Source: Lachnospiraceae bacterium (GTDB taxonomy: Bacteria; Bacillota; Clostridia; Lachnospirales; Lachnospiraceae). From it: DNA of 46,668 bases. A program made the translations under genes and the position numbers. Positions within the stretch are counted from its first letter, which is position 1. Each line of letters starts with the position of its first letter. Below are positions 24,997-34,840 of this stretch, one piece after another. The notes beneath the pieces were generated by a model. The model searched no databases, was not told the DNA's origin, and saw nothing but the letters and a program-made list of their open reading frames with translations. Location of the stretch: contig JAFSHK010000039.1 of the NCBI GenBank assembly GCA_017440375.1, positions 1 to 46,668 on the forward strand, read 5' to 3'.

Positions 24997-27309
24997 ATGA
25001 ATAGAGAAAAAAAGCTTACAATAGGAATTCTTGTCAGTGGAATATTGGATGATGCAACGAGAGCGATTTGCCAAGGAGCAAGAAATGCCTCTATGGCAGA
25101 AAATGTGAATCTCGTTTTTTTGCCCGGAAAATATTGGGAAAGAGATTTATCGGAGCATAGTGAACTGATATATGAGTATCAATATAATACGATTTTTTCT
25201 TATGCCAGACCGGAAACAGTCGATGGAATTGTTGTTGCGGCCGATTGTATTGGCAGTTTAACAACAAGGGACAGGATAGAAGTTTTATTGCAGGATTATA
25301 AGGATATTCCTTGTGTTTTGGTGGCATCTAAGATAGATGGCTATGTTAGCGTAACCTTTAACAATTCTATGGGGATTGATGAAGGGATGAATTATTTGAT
25401 TAAAAAGGCCGGATTTACGAAGTTTGGTATGATTGGCGGAAGCAGTGATAATTCAGACGCAGAGGATAGAAAACAAGCATTTATTCGTAATCTTACGGAA
25501 AACGGTATTGCTTTTAGGGATGAAATGTTTGTGGAAGGAAATCTTTCCAGAGGGTGTCAGGATAAGGCAGCCAAGTTGTTAGATGATAATCCGGGAATAG
25601 AAGCAATTTTCTGTGTGAATGATGGAACGGCGCTTGGGCTTTATGATGAGATGAAAAAGCGCAAACTGGTGCCCGGACGTGATATTTCTGTACTTGGTTA
25701 TGATGATTCTATGTTAGCTATTATGGCAGAGCCATCTCTTTCTTCTGTTCGAGCAGATATGGGAGAACTTGGGGCAGAAGCATTCAAAATGTTAATGCGG
25801 ATGTTGGATGGAATATCAGTAGAGAGTTGCACTATGCCAACAAAATTTGTGTTACGTAATTCTTTTACAGGAGCAAGTACTGTGGATGTAGAAGAAAATG
25901 GCGGCTATAAGTTTAATTTAGATAGTGCTTTCAATGATATTTTTTATCGGTATCGACATGAAGAGAAGCCGGAGAAAATGGAAGTATTGAAGGGGGCTTT
26001 TTGTAGTTTATTTGAAAAGTTGATTGATACCTTTGAAATAGAAGAAACGAGATTGGAAGATTATCGGGAATTACAACAGTTGACAGACCAATTTTTGGAT
26101 TTGGGAGCGGTTGGTTATGCAGATGTCGAAAACCTTTTAATCTTTTTAGAAGAAATATATCGAGGATTGAAGCGTAGGCAAAAAAGTGAAGCAAGGCGTT
26201 TTGAATTACGCGACTTCTTCTCCGTTATATATCGCAAGATGATTCTGGCAATGAATTGTCTTGCCGGTGCAATGAAAGAAGCGGAGAATCAAAGTAACTA
26301 CTCTATGAAGTTATTTATTCGGGATATGTTGCAATTTGAAAAGGGGAATGATAAGAGTTACGCGTATTTGTTAGGCAATCTGGATTGGATGAATATTGAG
26401 AATGCTTACATATATACGTTTGAGAAACCGATTACACATTTATATAAAGAACGCTTCAGTGTGCCGCACGAGCTTTATCTGAAAGCATATTTGCAGGATG
26501 GAGAAGTTACCTCTGTTTCAGCCAATGAACAGAAAGTGTTATTTGCGGATATTTTTCATAATCGTTTTATGAAAGAAGATAAAAGATATAACTTAGTACT
26601 ATCACCTTTGTTTGCCAATGAAATGTTATATGGTGTTTTATTGAGTGATTTGACAGAAAGTATTTATGTAAATGGTGAATTTCTGGTGAATCAGATGGGA
26701 GCAGCGGCGAAGATGATTTCTTTGCTTCGAACCAACGAACAAATTCAGCAACAGTTGGAAGAAAGTCTTGCAACCTTGCATGAAAATAATATTGCACTTG
26801 ATACTTTATCGAAATCAGATGGTCTTACAGGTATTTTCAATCGAAGAGGTTTTTATGATGCGGCTGAGAAGATGATAGCAGAGTGCAAAACATGGAAAAA
26901 AGATTTGTTGGTTGTTTATGTAGATATGAATAACTTGAAAATCATTAATGACCGATATGGGCATGAGGAAGGTGATTTTTCCTTGAAGTTAATCGGTGAT
27001 ATGCTGATTAAGACCGTGGAGGGCAAAGGAATTGCCGGAAGAATCGGTGGGGATGAGTTTGCCTGTGTTATCCACTATCAGGGGGGCGATGATAGCGCAG
27101 CTATTTTGCAAAGAATTTATCAATCCTTTGATGACTTTAACGTACAGAGCGAGAAGGATTACAATGTTACAGTTTCGGCCGGAGCATATTTGTTGAAACC
27201 GGAAACGCAATTGACGTTGGCAGAAGCTTTAACATTAGCGGATGAAAAACTATATGAAGTAAAACAATTAAGAAAGAAAACAGTAGCCAAAAAAGAAAAG
27301 AAGAAATAG
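24997..27309 (+). CDS. Cytosolic periplasmic-binding-like sensor fused to a GGDEF diguanylate cyclase
   Basis: The 770-residue protein has three parts. Residues 5-285 look like a LacI/GalR-type sugar-binding fold: TIGILVSGILDDATRAICQGA, VDGIVVAADCIG, CVNDGTALGLYDEM and SVLGYDDSMLA. No helix-turn-helix precedes it and no signal peptide or membrane segment is visible. Residues about 310-600 are helical and GAF-like, with a coiled coil near 565-600. Residues 608-770 are a GGDEF domain (DGLTGIFNRRGF, then RIGGDEFACV near 681-690). The active loop is canonical, so it should make cyclic di-GMP. The inhibitory RxxD site is absent. It is a single gene with its own promoter and terminator. Confidence 0.88.
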   Translation: MNREKKLTIGILVSGILDDATRAICQGARNASMAENVNLVFLPGKYWERDLSEHSELIYEYQYNTIFSYARPETVDGIVVAADCIGSLTTRDRIEVLLQDYKDIPCVLVASKIDGYVSVTFNNSMGIDEGMNYLIKKAGFTKFGMIGGSSDNSDAEDRKQAFIRNLTENGIAFRDEMFVEGNLSRGCQDKAAKLLDDNPGIEAIFCVNDGTALGLYDEMKKRKLVPGRDISVLGYDDSMLAIMAEPSLSSVRADMGELGAEAFKMLMRMLDGISVESCTMPTKFVLRNSFTGASTVDVEENGGYKFNLDSAFNDIFYRYRHEEKPEKMEVLKGAFCSLFEKLIDTFEIEETRLEDYRELQQLTDQFLDLGAVGYADVENLLIFLEEIYRGLKRRQKSEARRFELRDFFSVIYRKMILAMNCLAGAMKEAENQSNYSMKLFIRDMLQFEKGNDKSYAYLLGNLDWMNIENAYIYTFEKPITHLYKERFSVPHELYLKAYLQDGEVTSVSANEQKVLFADIFHNRFMKEDKRYNLVLSPLFANEMLYGVLLSDLTESIYVNGEFLVNQMGAAAKMISLLRTNEQIQQQLEESLATLHENNIALDTLSKSDGLTGIFNRRGFYDAAEKMIAECKTWKKDLLVVYVDMNNLKIINDRYGHEEGDFSLKLIGDMLIKTVEGKGIAGRIGGDEFACVIHYQGGDDSAAILQRIYQSFDDFNVQSEKDYNVTVSAGAYLLKPETQLTLAEALTLADEKLYEVKQLRKKTVAKKEKKK

Positions 27310-27333
27310 GGCCAAGCCTTATTTCTTCTTTTG
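27301..27333. terminator. Terminator shared by the GGDEF gene and the DUF5050 gene
   Basis: AAGAAATAGGGC, loop CAA, GCCTTATTTCTT, then CTTTT. On the minus strand the A-run gives T residues too, so it can end both convergent genes. Confidence 0.75.
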
Positions 27334-27359
27334 CTATATTTTATCTTTTCATGGCTATC

Positions 27360-28391
27360 TTATTTCATATTTTCTACGGCAGCAGCCTGTGCAGCATCGA
27401 AGGTAGATACATTGATTGCACCGTTGGTACTTGTTTTGTATACCGGAACGGACTCGCCGAACTGATTAAAGTATACATATTGAGAGGTAATGTTAATGTT
27501 TTCATAAACACCTTCAGCAACAATCTCAGGATTGCTGCCATCTATAACCATGCGTTTCAATGCAGGTTCGGTTTCGGAACAAGTCTGAAAATAAATAAAG
27601 TTGCCGTATACGTTAAAGTAGTCTACACGGTCGTCTGTTAATATTTCCACAACATCACCGGACAAGGAATAGCGACATAAGCGATAGTTATTTGCGATAT
27701 CCATATAATAAACGTAGTCATCTAGCATAACCGGATCCCATATATCACCTTGCCATACGTTTTCTACTTGATCGGTTGCTGTATCTAACGTATAAAGAGC
27801 ATGGTCATCTACCATGCCATTAAAATAAATCTTACCGTTTGTATAACAGGCAGGATTGACAACATAGTCAGTTACATCTGTTTTATCGGATTTATCAATT
27901 TTGATTTTGGATAAAACGGCTGGATCATTCGTGTAATTATCATAGTATAAGTAGTTGCCGCATAGCTGTAGGGTATTAGTAGCAGCTCTGTCCAGACAAG
28001 TTGAAGCGCTTCCGTTCTTTTTGCTGCGGTATATACCGTATGTACGCATCATATAGCCCAGTCCTTCTCCACCGGTACCACTTTGCATGGAATAATAAAG
28101 ATATTTTCCGCCGGCATTGATGCAGGAAACGGAGTTACTGTTTAATTTCTCAATTTCCGTTTCATCCGGATTCATAGAGTAGAGTGCGTAGTTGTCATAA
28201 GCATTTGCAAAATATATTTTCCCGTCTGATTCACAGAAGTAACCTCTATTATTCAGATTACCTGCAGTGTTTCCTACGGTATACTCGTCGTTCATAGGTA
28301 TCCTGCCGGACAAAAGCATGAAAAAAAATAAGACAAGCAGCACACCGAAAGTAATGCTAAGTATAAGAATGTTTTTCTTTTTTTCAGTCAT
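27360..28391 (-). CDS. DUF5050 membrane-anchored beta-propeller-like protein
   Basis: The 343-residue protein starts with a Lys-rich stretch and one hydrophobic segment (ILILSITFGVLLVLFFFMLL), so it is anchored with most of the protein outside. The rest is a series of similar units with KIYFANA, KYLYYS, NYLYYDN, GKIYFNG, DYVYYMD and NFIYFQT every 35-50 residues, the pattern of a beta-propeller of the DUF5050 type. Role unknown; such proteins may bind peptides, sugars or wall fragments. The upstream promoter TTGATA-17-TATACT is strong. Confidence 0.8.
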   Translation of the reverse strand: MTEKKKNILILSITFGVLLVLFFFMLLSGRIPMNDEYTVGNTAGNLNNRGYFCESDGKIYFANAYDNYALYSMNPDETEIEKLNSNSVSCINAGGKYLYYSMQSGTGGEGLGYMMRTYGIYRSKKNGSASTCLDRAATNTLQLCGNYLYYDNYTNDPAVLSKIKIDKSDKTDVTDYVVNPACYTNGKIYFNGMVDDHALYTLDTATDQVENVWQGDIWDPVMLDDYVYYMDIANNYRLCRYSLSGDVVEILTDDRVDYFNVYGNFIYFQTCSETEPALKRMVIDGSNPEIVAEGVYENINITSQYVYFNQFGESVPVYKTSTNGAINVSTFDAAQAAAVENMK

Positions 28392-28437
28392 TTTATCAAT
28401 TCTCCCCTGTACTAAAAATTAAGTTGCGCATAAAGAT

Positions 28438-28466
28438 AGTATAGTCGTAAACTTGCTTGCTATCAA
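28438..28466 (-). promoter_or_regulatory. Promoter of the DUF5050 gene
   Basis: Minus-strand TTGATA (28466-28461), 17-base spacer, TATACT (28443-28438). Confidence 0.8.
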
Positions 28467-28567
28467 GTGGGATTTGTTATAAGATTATTAAAGTGAAAGG
28501 TTTAAAAGGATTCTCTAAATGATATACAAGAGAATGATACATAAGAATTGGAAGGATAAGATTAACG

Positions 28568-29698
28568 ATGGTAGATTTATTGGAATTAAGAAAACAGCTT
28601 GACGAAATTGATGCACAGATTGTGCAGTTATACGAGAGCCGAATGGATATTTGTTCTCAAGTGGCTGATTATAAAATAGAAACCGGAAAAAAGGTTTTTG
28701 ATAAAGAGCGCGAAGAAGAGAAACTTCGCAAGGTAAAATCATTGACACATAATGAATTTAACGGACATGGAATTCAGGAGCTCTTTGAGCAGATTATGTC
28801 TATGAGCCGGAAATTGCAGTATAAGAAGCTTTCGGAAAAAGGCAGTATGGGTAAATTACCTTTTATTGGTGTGGATGAACTGGATATGAAAAATACCAGA
28901 GTCGTTTTTCAAGGAGCAGAAGGGGCATATTCACATATGGCGATGCTACGCTATTTTGGGGAGGATGTGAATTGTTTCCATGTGGATACTTTCCGTGATG
29001 CGATGTGTGCGATTGAAGAGGGAAGTGCAGATTTTGCCGTGCTTCCGATTGAAAACTCAACAGCGGGTATTGTGAATGAAATTTATGATTTATTAGTTGA
29101 ATTTGAGAATTACATTGTGGGGGAGCAGATTATCAAAATCGAGCATTGTCTGATGGGAACGCCGGGAGCAAGTATAGATGATATTAAGACGGTTTACTCC
29201 CACCCACAGTCTTTGATGCAGAGTGCACGCTATCTGGATGTACATTCGTCCTGGAAGCAGATAAGTATGCAGAACAATGCTTTTGCAGCAAGAAAAGTAA
29301 GTGAAGATGGTGATAAGAGTCAGGCGGCGATTGCCAGTGAGCAGGCGGCGAAGATTTATGGCTTGGATATTCTGGAGAAAAGTGTAAACAATTCTCAGAC
29401 AAATTCCACCCGTTTTATTATTGTAACGAATCAGAAAATCTTTTTAAAGAAAGCGGATAAGGTTAGTATCTGTTTTGAAATATCGCATAAAAGCGGTTCA
29501 TTATACCATATGCTTTCTCATTTTATCTATAATAATCTGAATTTGACGAAGATTGAAAGTCGTCCGCTTGAGGACAGAAACTGGGAATATCGTTTCTTCA
29601 TTGATTTTGATGGCAATCTGGCAGACAGTGCGGTTAAGAATGCCTTGAGAGGATTGCGGGATGAAGCCAGAAATATGAGGATCTTAGGGAATTATTAG
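28568..29698 (+). CDS. pheA: Bifunctional chorismate mutase / prephenate dehydratase
   Basis: PheA makes prephenate from chorismate and then phenylpyruvate on the way to phenylalanine. The 376-residue protein has an N-terminal AroQ-type mutase helix bundle (residues 1-90; LRKQLDEIDAQIVQLYESR), a dehydratase domain (about 109-290; FQGAEGAYSH, LPIENSTAG, NSTRFIIV) and a C-terminal ACT domain (about 297-375) with the phenylalanine-binding motif KIESRP. So it should be feedback-inhibited by phenylalanine. It stands alone, with no other aromatic genes nearby. Confidence 0.97.
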   Translation: MVDLLELRKQLDEIDAQIVQLYESRMDICSQVADYKIETGKKVFDKEREEEKLRKVKSLTHNEFNGHGIQELFEQIMSMSRKLQYKKLSEKGSMGKLPFIGVDELDMKNTRVVFQGAEGAYSHMAMLRYFGEDVNCFHVDTFRDAMCAIEEGSADFAVLPIENSTAGIVNEIYDLLVEFENYIVGEQIIKIEHCLMGTPGASIDDIKTVYSHPQSLMQSARYLDVHSSWKQISMQNNAFAARKVSEDGDKSQAAIASEQAAKIYGLDILEKSVNNSQTNSTRFIIVTNQKIFLKKADKVSICFEISHKSGSLYHMLSHFIYNNLNLTKIESRPLEDRNWEYRFFIDFDGNLADSAVKNALRGLRDEARNMRILGNY

Positions 29699-29768
29699 TT
29701 GCGCATAATTACAAAACGAGGCTCCGGATGCAGTGGCAAATCGCCTCTTATTTGTAATTTATACGCAA
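29699..29768. repeat. Long intercistronic hairpin between pheA and the DUF815 gene
   Basis: It begins TTGCGCATAATTACAAAA after the pheA stop and ends TTTGTAATTTATACGCAA; the arms include CGAGGC and GCCTC. The stem is roughly 24 bp with a few mismatches or bulges and a loop of about 18 bases. No T-run follows, so it is not a classical terminator. It lies just before the ribosome site of the next gene. Confidence 0.65.
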
Positions 29769-29784
29769 TATAAAGGAGACTACT

Positions 29785-31059
29785 ATGAGAATAGAAGAAC
29801 TGATTATATACAAGGATTTTGCGCAGGGAGATTTGTTGCGTGATATGGTGCGCCTGATGGAGTATTATAAGGAAGAGCAGGATAGAACGTTGTGTTATGA
29901 CTGTATGCACAAATTGCTTGAAATTGCAGCATCGCACGGTTTCTATGGAAATTTGTGGCACTGTTATCTGGCGAATTTGCTGGTAAATAATGAAAACAGT
30001 TATAGTAAAGCATGTGAAATCAGAGGAAATGTAGAAGGGACAATTAACGAACTGGTACTTCATGATATTTGTATTTTCAAGGAACTGTATGATTATGATT
30101 TTGGGGATATGATGAAGGTGTTGAGGGTACCGGAATTCTCCATGATACTTTCTTATGAGAGCTGTTTTCAGGAGAGTAAGGTATATAATACAAGAATTCG
30201 TGATAGAATCTGTCATCTGGCAATGCAGTTTAATTCGGATGATACTCCGGAGGCTATGAAAGATACTTTGACAGAGTTTTATAAGGATTACGGTGTAGGA
30301 AAGTTCGGATTGCATAAGGCATTTCGTGTCAAGCATGGTGAGAATGGGGTAGAAATTGAACCGATTTTGAATATTGCTCATGTGCATCTGGATGATTTGG
30401 TCGGTTACGAAATTCCGAAGAAAAAGCTGATTGACAATACCGAAGCCTTTGTAAAGGGCAGAAAGGCCAATAACTGTCTGTTATTTGGTGATGCAGGAAC
30501 AGGTAAATCTTCCAGTATTAAGGCAATAGCTAATGAATACTATGATGATGGACTGCGCATTATTGAGGTATATAAGCATCAGTTTCAGGATTTGAACGAT
30601 GTGATTACTCAAATTAAAAACCGCAATTACAAATTTATCATTTATATGGATGATTTGAGTTTTGAAGATTTTGAAATTGAATATAAATATTTGAAGGCTG
30701 TTATTGAAGGCGGTCTTGAGAAAAAGCCGAACAATGTACTGATTTATGCAACTTCCAACAGAAGACATCTGGTACGGGAGAAATTCAGCGACAAAGAAGA
30801 TAGAAGAGATGATTTGCATGCAGGTGATACGGTACAGGAGAAGCTTTCCTTAGTATCCCTTTTTGGTGTGACGATTTTCTTCTGCGCACCGGATAAAAAG
30901 CAGTTTCAGCAGATTGTAAAGTCACTGGCAGAGCGGTATGGTGTCAATGTGCCGGAAGAGGAGCTTCTTCTGGAAGCAAACAAGTGGGAACTTGCTCATG
31001 GTGGATTGTCGGGTAGAACGGCACAGCAGTTTATAGATTACTTATTAGGACAAGCATAG
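29785..31059 (+). CDS. DUF815 family AAA-type ATPase
   Basis: The 424-residue protein has the DUF815 (PF05673) layout. The N-terminal 190 residues are helical. The ATPase core has a Walker A, LLFGDAGTGKSSSIKAI, near residues 231-247, a Walker B FIIYMDDLSFEDF and a sensor-like YATSNRRHLV; the C-terminal lid ends LSGRTAQQFIDYLLGQA. Its function is unknown. It is followed 40 bases later by the exopolyphosphatase gene and then ppk1, with no terminator, so a link to polyphosphate is plausible but unproven. Confidence 0.88.
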   Translation: MRIEELIIYKDFAQGDLLRDMVRLMEYYKEEQDRTLCYDCMHKLLEIAASHGFYGNLWHCYLANLLVNNENSYSKACEIRGNVEGTINELVLHDICIFKELYDYDFGDMMKVLRVPEFSMILSYESCFQESKVYNTRIRDRICHLAMQFNSDDTPEAMKDTLTEFYKDYGVGKFGLHKAFRVKHGENGVEIEPILNIAHVHLDDLVGYEIPKKKLIDNTEAFVKGRKANNCLLFGDAGTGKSSSIKAIANEYYDDGLRIIEVYKHQFQDLNDVITQIKNRNYKFIIYMDDLSFEDFEIEYKYLKAVIEGGLEKKPNNVLIYATSNRRHLVREKFSDKEDRRDDLHAGDTVQEKLSLVSLFGVTIFFCAPDKKQFQQIVKSLAERYGVNVPEEELLLEANKWELAHGGLSGRTAQQFIDYLLGQA

Positions 31060-31099
31060 AAAACAGCAAACATAAATATTAGGCAGCACGGAGGTTTAT

Positions 31100-32641
31100 A
31101 TGAAAACTTTTGCGGCAATTGATGTAGGCTCATATGAGCTTTCAATGAAGATATTTGAAATGTCCAAACAGAACGGACTAAAAGAGATTGATTCGATAAG
31201 GCATAGTATTGATTTGGGAACAGAAACCTATGCGAATGGCAAAATCAGTTATGAGAAGGTAGATGAATTATGTCGTATATTGCGGGAATATAAAGAAATT
31301 ATGGAAAGCTACCGTGTTGACGATTATAAAGCATACGGTACAAGTGCCATCCGCGAAACAGAGAATACGATTATTGTTTTGGATCAGATAGAGCAAAAAA
31401 CCGGAATTAAGATCGAGGTTTTGAGCAATTCTGAGCAGCGTTTTCTGGATTATAAATCAATTGCCTCCAAGGGAAAAGTATTTAATAAGGTTATTGAGAA
31501 AGAGACGGCAATTTTGGATATTGGCGGCGGCAGCATACAGATATCCCTTTTCATAAAGGATACCTTGGTAACAACCCAGAATATGAAACTGGGTATTTTG
31601 CGATTGCAGGATAAAATGAGTCATTTGAATATTCGTCCGGGACAGTATGAGGCGATGATAGACGAGTTTATCAGTTCGCAGCTTGCTGTTTTTAAGAAAT
31701 TATATTTAAAAGACCATGAAATCGAGAATATTATTGTAGTAGATGATTATATATCAGCCGTAGTAGAGCATAAGATGTCTGCACTGGGAGACGATTGTAT
31801 TGAAGCAGAAAAATTAGAACATTTTATGAGAACAATACGGGAAAAGTCTATTATGGAGGCTGCCAAAATACTAGGTATGCCGGAAGAAAATATTCCGCTT
31901 CTTTATATTTCAAGTGTATTGTTAAATCGGATTGTGAGCGTGATGGATGCGAAATATGTATGGGTACCTGGTGTGACATTGTGTGACGGTATTGCATACG
32001 AATATGGCGAGAAGAATAAAATCATAACAGCAGCCCATGACTTTGAAAAGGATATTATTGCTTGTGCTAAGAATATCAGCAAACGTTATATGGGAAGCAA
32101 GCGCAGAAGTGAAACGTTAGAGCAGATTGCACTGACGATTTTTGACAGCATGAAGAAGGTTCACGGCCTCGGAAAAAGAGAAAGACTTTTGCTGCAGCTT
32201 GCTACCCTTTTGCATGACTGCGGTAAGTATATCAGTCTGGTAAATTTGGGAGAGTGTTCTTACCATATTATCATGTCAACGGAGATTATCGGTCTTTCCC
32301 ATCTGGAAAGAGAAATTGTAGCGAATGTGGTGAAGTATAATCACATGGATTTCGATTATTACGAAGTATTAGGTAAAGAAAATGTTCATCTGGACAGAGA
32401 AGCTTATCTGAAAATTGCTAAGCTGGCAGCTATTTTAAAAATTGCAAATGGGCTGGATCGAAGTCATAAACAGAAGTTTAAAGATGTTAAAACGACCTTG
32501 AAGGATGAACAGTTAATTATTACGATTGATACACCGGTGGATATTACATTGGAAAAGGGATTGTTCTATCGGAGAGCAGATTTCTTTGAAGAAGTATATA
32601 GTGTAAAGCCGGTTATTCGACAGAAGAAAACGAATTTATAA
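31100..32641 (+). CDS. ppx: Ppx/GppA exopolyphosphatase family protein
   Basis: The protein is predicted to release phosphate from the end of polyphosphate or to hydrolyse pppGpp. The 513-residue sequence has the sugar-kinase/actin fold motifs AAIDVGSYELSMKIFE, YGTSAIRETENT and ILDIGGGSIQISLF in the N-terminal 300 residues. The C-terminal HD-like domain includes LLHDCGKYIS (about 370-380). This two-domain layout is typical of Ppx. Neighbouring ppk1 supports a polyphosphate role, although the GppA activity cannot be excluded. Confidence 0.92.
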   Translation: MKTFAAIDVGSYELSMKIFEMSKQNGLKEIDSIRHSIDLGTETYANGKISYEKVDELCRILREYKEIMESYRVDDYKAYGTSAIRETENTIIVLDQIEQKTGIKIEVLSNSEQRFLDYKSIASKGKVFNKVIEKETAILDIGGGSIQISLFIKDTLVTTQNMKLGILRLQDKMSHLNIRPGQYEAMIDEFISSQLAVFKKLYLKDHEIENIIVVDDYISAVVEHKMSALGDDCIEAEKLEHFMRTIREKSIMEAAKILGMPEENIPLLYISSVLLNRIVSVMDAKYVWVPGVTLCDGIAYEYGEKNKIITAAHDFEKDIIACAKNISKRYMGSKRRSETLEQIALTIFDSMKKVHGLGKRERLLLQLATLLHDCGKYISLVNLGECSYHIIMSTEIIGLSHLEREIVANVVKYNHMDFDYYEVLGKENVHLDREAYLKIAKLAAILKIANGLDRSHKQKFKDVKTTLKDEQLIITIDTPVDITLEKGLFYRRADFFEEVYSVKPVIRQKKTNL

Positions 32642-32662
32642 CCGGAAAGGACAGAAAAAAGC

Positions 32663-34792
32663 ATGGCAGAAAAATCTGATTTTTCTAAAGTAGAAAATTA
32701 TACAAATAGAGAGTTAAGCTGGCTTCTTTTTAATAAGAGAGTATTAAGTGAGGCCAGAGACAAACAGCTTCCTTTGTTTGAACGTTTGAAATTTTTAAGC
32801 ATTACAGCTTCTAATCTGGATGAATTTTTCATGGTTCGTGTGGCTTCGCTGAAGGACATGGTGAATGCCGGTTATACCAAAAAGGATATTGCAGGGCTGA
32901 CACCGAACGAGCAGCTCATAGAAGTGAATAAAGCGACACATGAACTGGTGGAACAGCAGTATGTTACATACAACCGTTCGCTGTTTCCACAGTTTGCGGC
33001 AAACGGTCTTCGTCTTGTGGCAAAACATGAAGATTTGACAAAAGAAGAAGCTGCCTATATTGACCAGTATTTTGAAGATAATGTTTATCCGGTTCTGACA
33101 CCGATGGCGGTGGATTCTTCCAGACCATTTCCGCTCATTCGGAATAAGTCATTGAATATCGGTGCCCTCGTGAAAAAGAAAAATGGAGAAGGAGAATTGG
33201 AATTTGCTACGGTACAGGTGCCAAGTGTACTTTCCAGAATTATTCCGATGCCGACAACTGAGGGAAAAGCAGTTATTTTGTTGGAAGAAGTGATTGAGAG
33301 GAATGTGCACAAGCTGTTTTTGAATTATGACATTGTTTGTGCTTATCCGTTCCGTATTATGAGAAATGCGGATTTGTCTATTGAGGAAGAGGAAGCAGAG
33401 GATTTATTACAAGAAATTGAGAAGCAGCTAAAGAAAAGACAATGGGGTCAGGCAATTCGTCTGGAAGTAGAAGCAGGTATGGATGAGCGGCTTTTGAAAA
33501 TCATTCAGGATGAACTACATATCGGAAAAGAAGATATTTATCCGATTAACGGTCCGCTTGATTTAACATTTCTTATGAAAATGTATGGTCTGGATGGTTT
33601 TGAACATTTGAAAGAACAGAGCTATTCCAAACCACAGCAGGTACCGGAATTGCCGGAGGAGGCCAATGTTTTTGCCAAAATCAGGGAAGGCGATATTTTG
33701 ATGTATCATCCTTACCAGACCTTTGAGCCGGTGGTGCGCTTTATCAGACAGGCGGCTGTTGATCCGGATGTTTTGGCGATTAAGCAGACTCTTTACAGAG
33801 TCAGTGGTAATTCACCAATTATTGCTGCATTAGAACAAGCCGCAGAAAATGGCAAACAGGTTTCTGTTCTCGTTGAGTTAAAGGCAAGATTTGATGAAGA
33901 AAATAATATCGTGTGGGCGAAAAAGTTAGAGAAAGCAGGCTGTCATGTTATTTATGGTTTGGTTGGTTTGAAAACCCACAGTAAGATTACGTTAGTTGTT
34001 AGAAGAGAAGAAAACGGTATTCGACGTTATGTGCATTTAGGAACCGGTAACTATAACGACTCTACGGCTAAGTTATATACAGACCTCGGATTATTAACCT
34101 GTTCGGAAACTATCGGTGAAGATGCAACAGCGGTCTTCAATATGCTTTCCGGTTATTCCGAGCCACGTTCCTGGAATCGGTTATCCGTAGCTCCGCTTTG
34201 GTTAAAAGACAGATTTCTATATCTGATTGAACGGGAGAAGAAGCATGCGCTACAAGGCAGACCGGCACATATTATTGCAAAGATGAACTCTTTGTGTGAC
34301 AAGAGTATTATCGAAGCGTTGTATGAGGCGAGTGCGGCAGGTGTTAAAATTGAACTGATTATCCGTGGTATCTGTTGTCTGAAGGTTGGGGTACCGGGGG
34401 TTAGTGAGAATATCAGTGTGCGCTCCATTGTAGGAAATTACTTGGAACATGCCAGAATTTTCTACTTTGAAAATGATGGTAAGCCGGAATATTATTGTGC
34501 AAGCGCAGACTGGATGCCTCGAAATCTGGATCGACGTGTGGAAATTATGTTCCCGATTGAGAAACCGGCATTGCAGGAGAAAGTGCAGTATATTCTGGAT
34601 TGTCAGTTAAGAGATACTGTGAAAGCACATATTTTACAGCCAAACGGCACATATGAGCGAGTAGATAAGCGAGGAAAAGAGATTTACAATTCCCAGTTGG
34701 GATTCTGTGAAGAAGCTAAGAGAATGGTTGATACCAAAGAAAAAGTAGCGGATAAAAGAGTATTTATTCCGAAAAGACATCAGGGAGAATAA
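32663..34792 (+). CDS. ppk1: Polyphosphate kinase 1
   Basis: Ppk1 builds polyphosphate from ATP on a phosphorylated histidine. The 709-residue length matches the family. Motifs are FLSITASNLDEFFMVRV near the N-terminus, the catalytic-histidine segment LKTHSKITLV near residue 437, VHLGTGNYN and the second histidine in EHARIFYF near residue 595. It lies 21 bases downstream of ppx, so synthesis and breakdown of the polymer are co-encoded. A new gene, maf, begins 48 bases further on. Confidence 0.97.
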   Translation: MAEKSDFSKVENYTNRELSWLLFNKRVLSEARDKQLPLFERLKFLSITASNLDEFFMVRVASLKDMVNAGYTKKDIAGLTPNEQLIEVNKATHELVEQQYVTYNRSLFPQFAANGLRLVAKHEDLTKEEAAYIDQYFEDNVYPVLTPMAVDSSRPFPLIRNKSLNIGALVKKKNGEGELEFATVQVPSVLSRIIPMPTTEGKAVILLEEVIERNVHKLFLNYDIVCAYPFRIMRNADLSIEEEEAEDLLQEIEKQLKKRQWGQAIRLEVEAGMDERLLKIIQDELHIGKEDIYPINGPLDLTFLMKMYGLDGFEHLKEQSYSKPQQVPELPEEANVFAKIREGDILMYHPYQTFEPVVRFIRQAAVDPDVLAIKQTLYRVSGNSPIIAALEQAAENGKQVSVLVELKARFDEENNIVWAKKLEKAGCHVIYGLVGLKTHSKITLVVRREENGIRRYVHLGTGNYNDSTAKLYTDLGLLTCSETIGEDATAVFNMLSGYSEPRSWNRLSVAPLWLKDRFLYLIEREKKHALQGRPAHIIAKMNSLCDKSIIEALYEASAAGVKIELIIRGICCLKVGVPGVSENISVRSIVGNYLEHARIFYFENDGKPEYYCASADWMPRNLDRRVEIMFPIEKPALQEKVQYILDCQLRDTVKAHILQPNGTYERVDKRGKEIYNSQLGFCEEAKRMVDTKEKVADKRVFIPKRHQGE

Positions 34793-34840
34793 ATAGTTTT
34801 CCATGATAGCGATACAGAGTTAGAAAGGTATGTTTATAAA

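Noticed and set aside
28422-29708. AGTTGCGCATAA occurs on both sides of pheA (28422-28433 and 29697-29708), as if flanking a cassette.
   Set aside because: Twelve-base matches are expected by chance dozens of times in a window this size, and the surrounding bases do not match.
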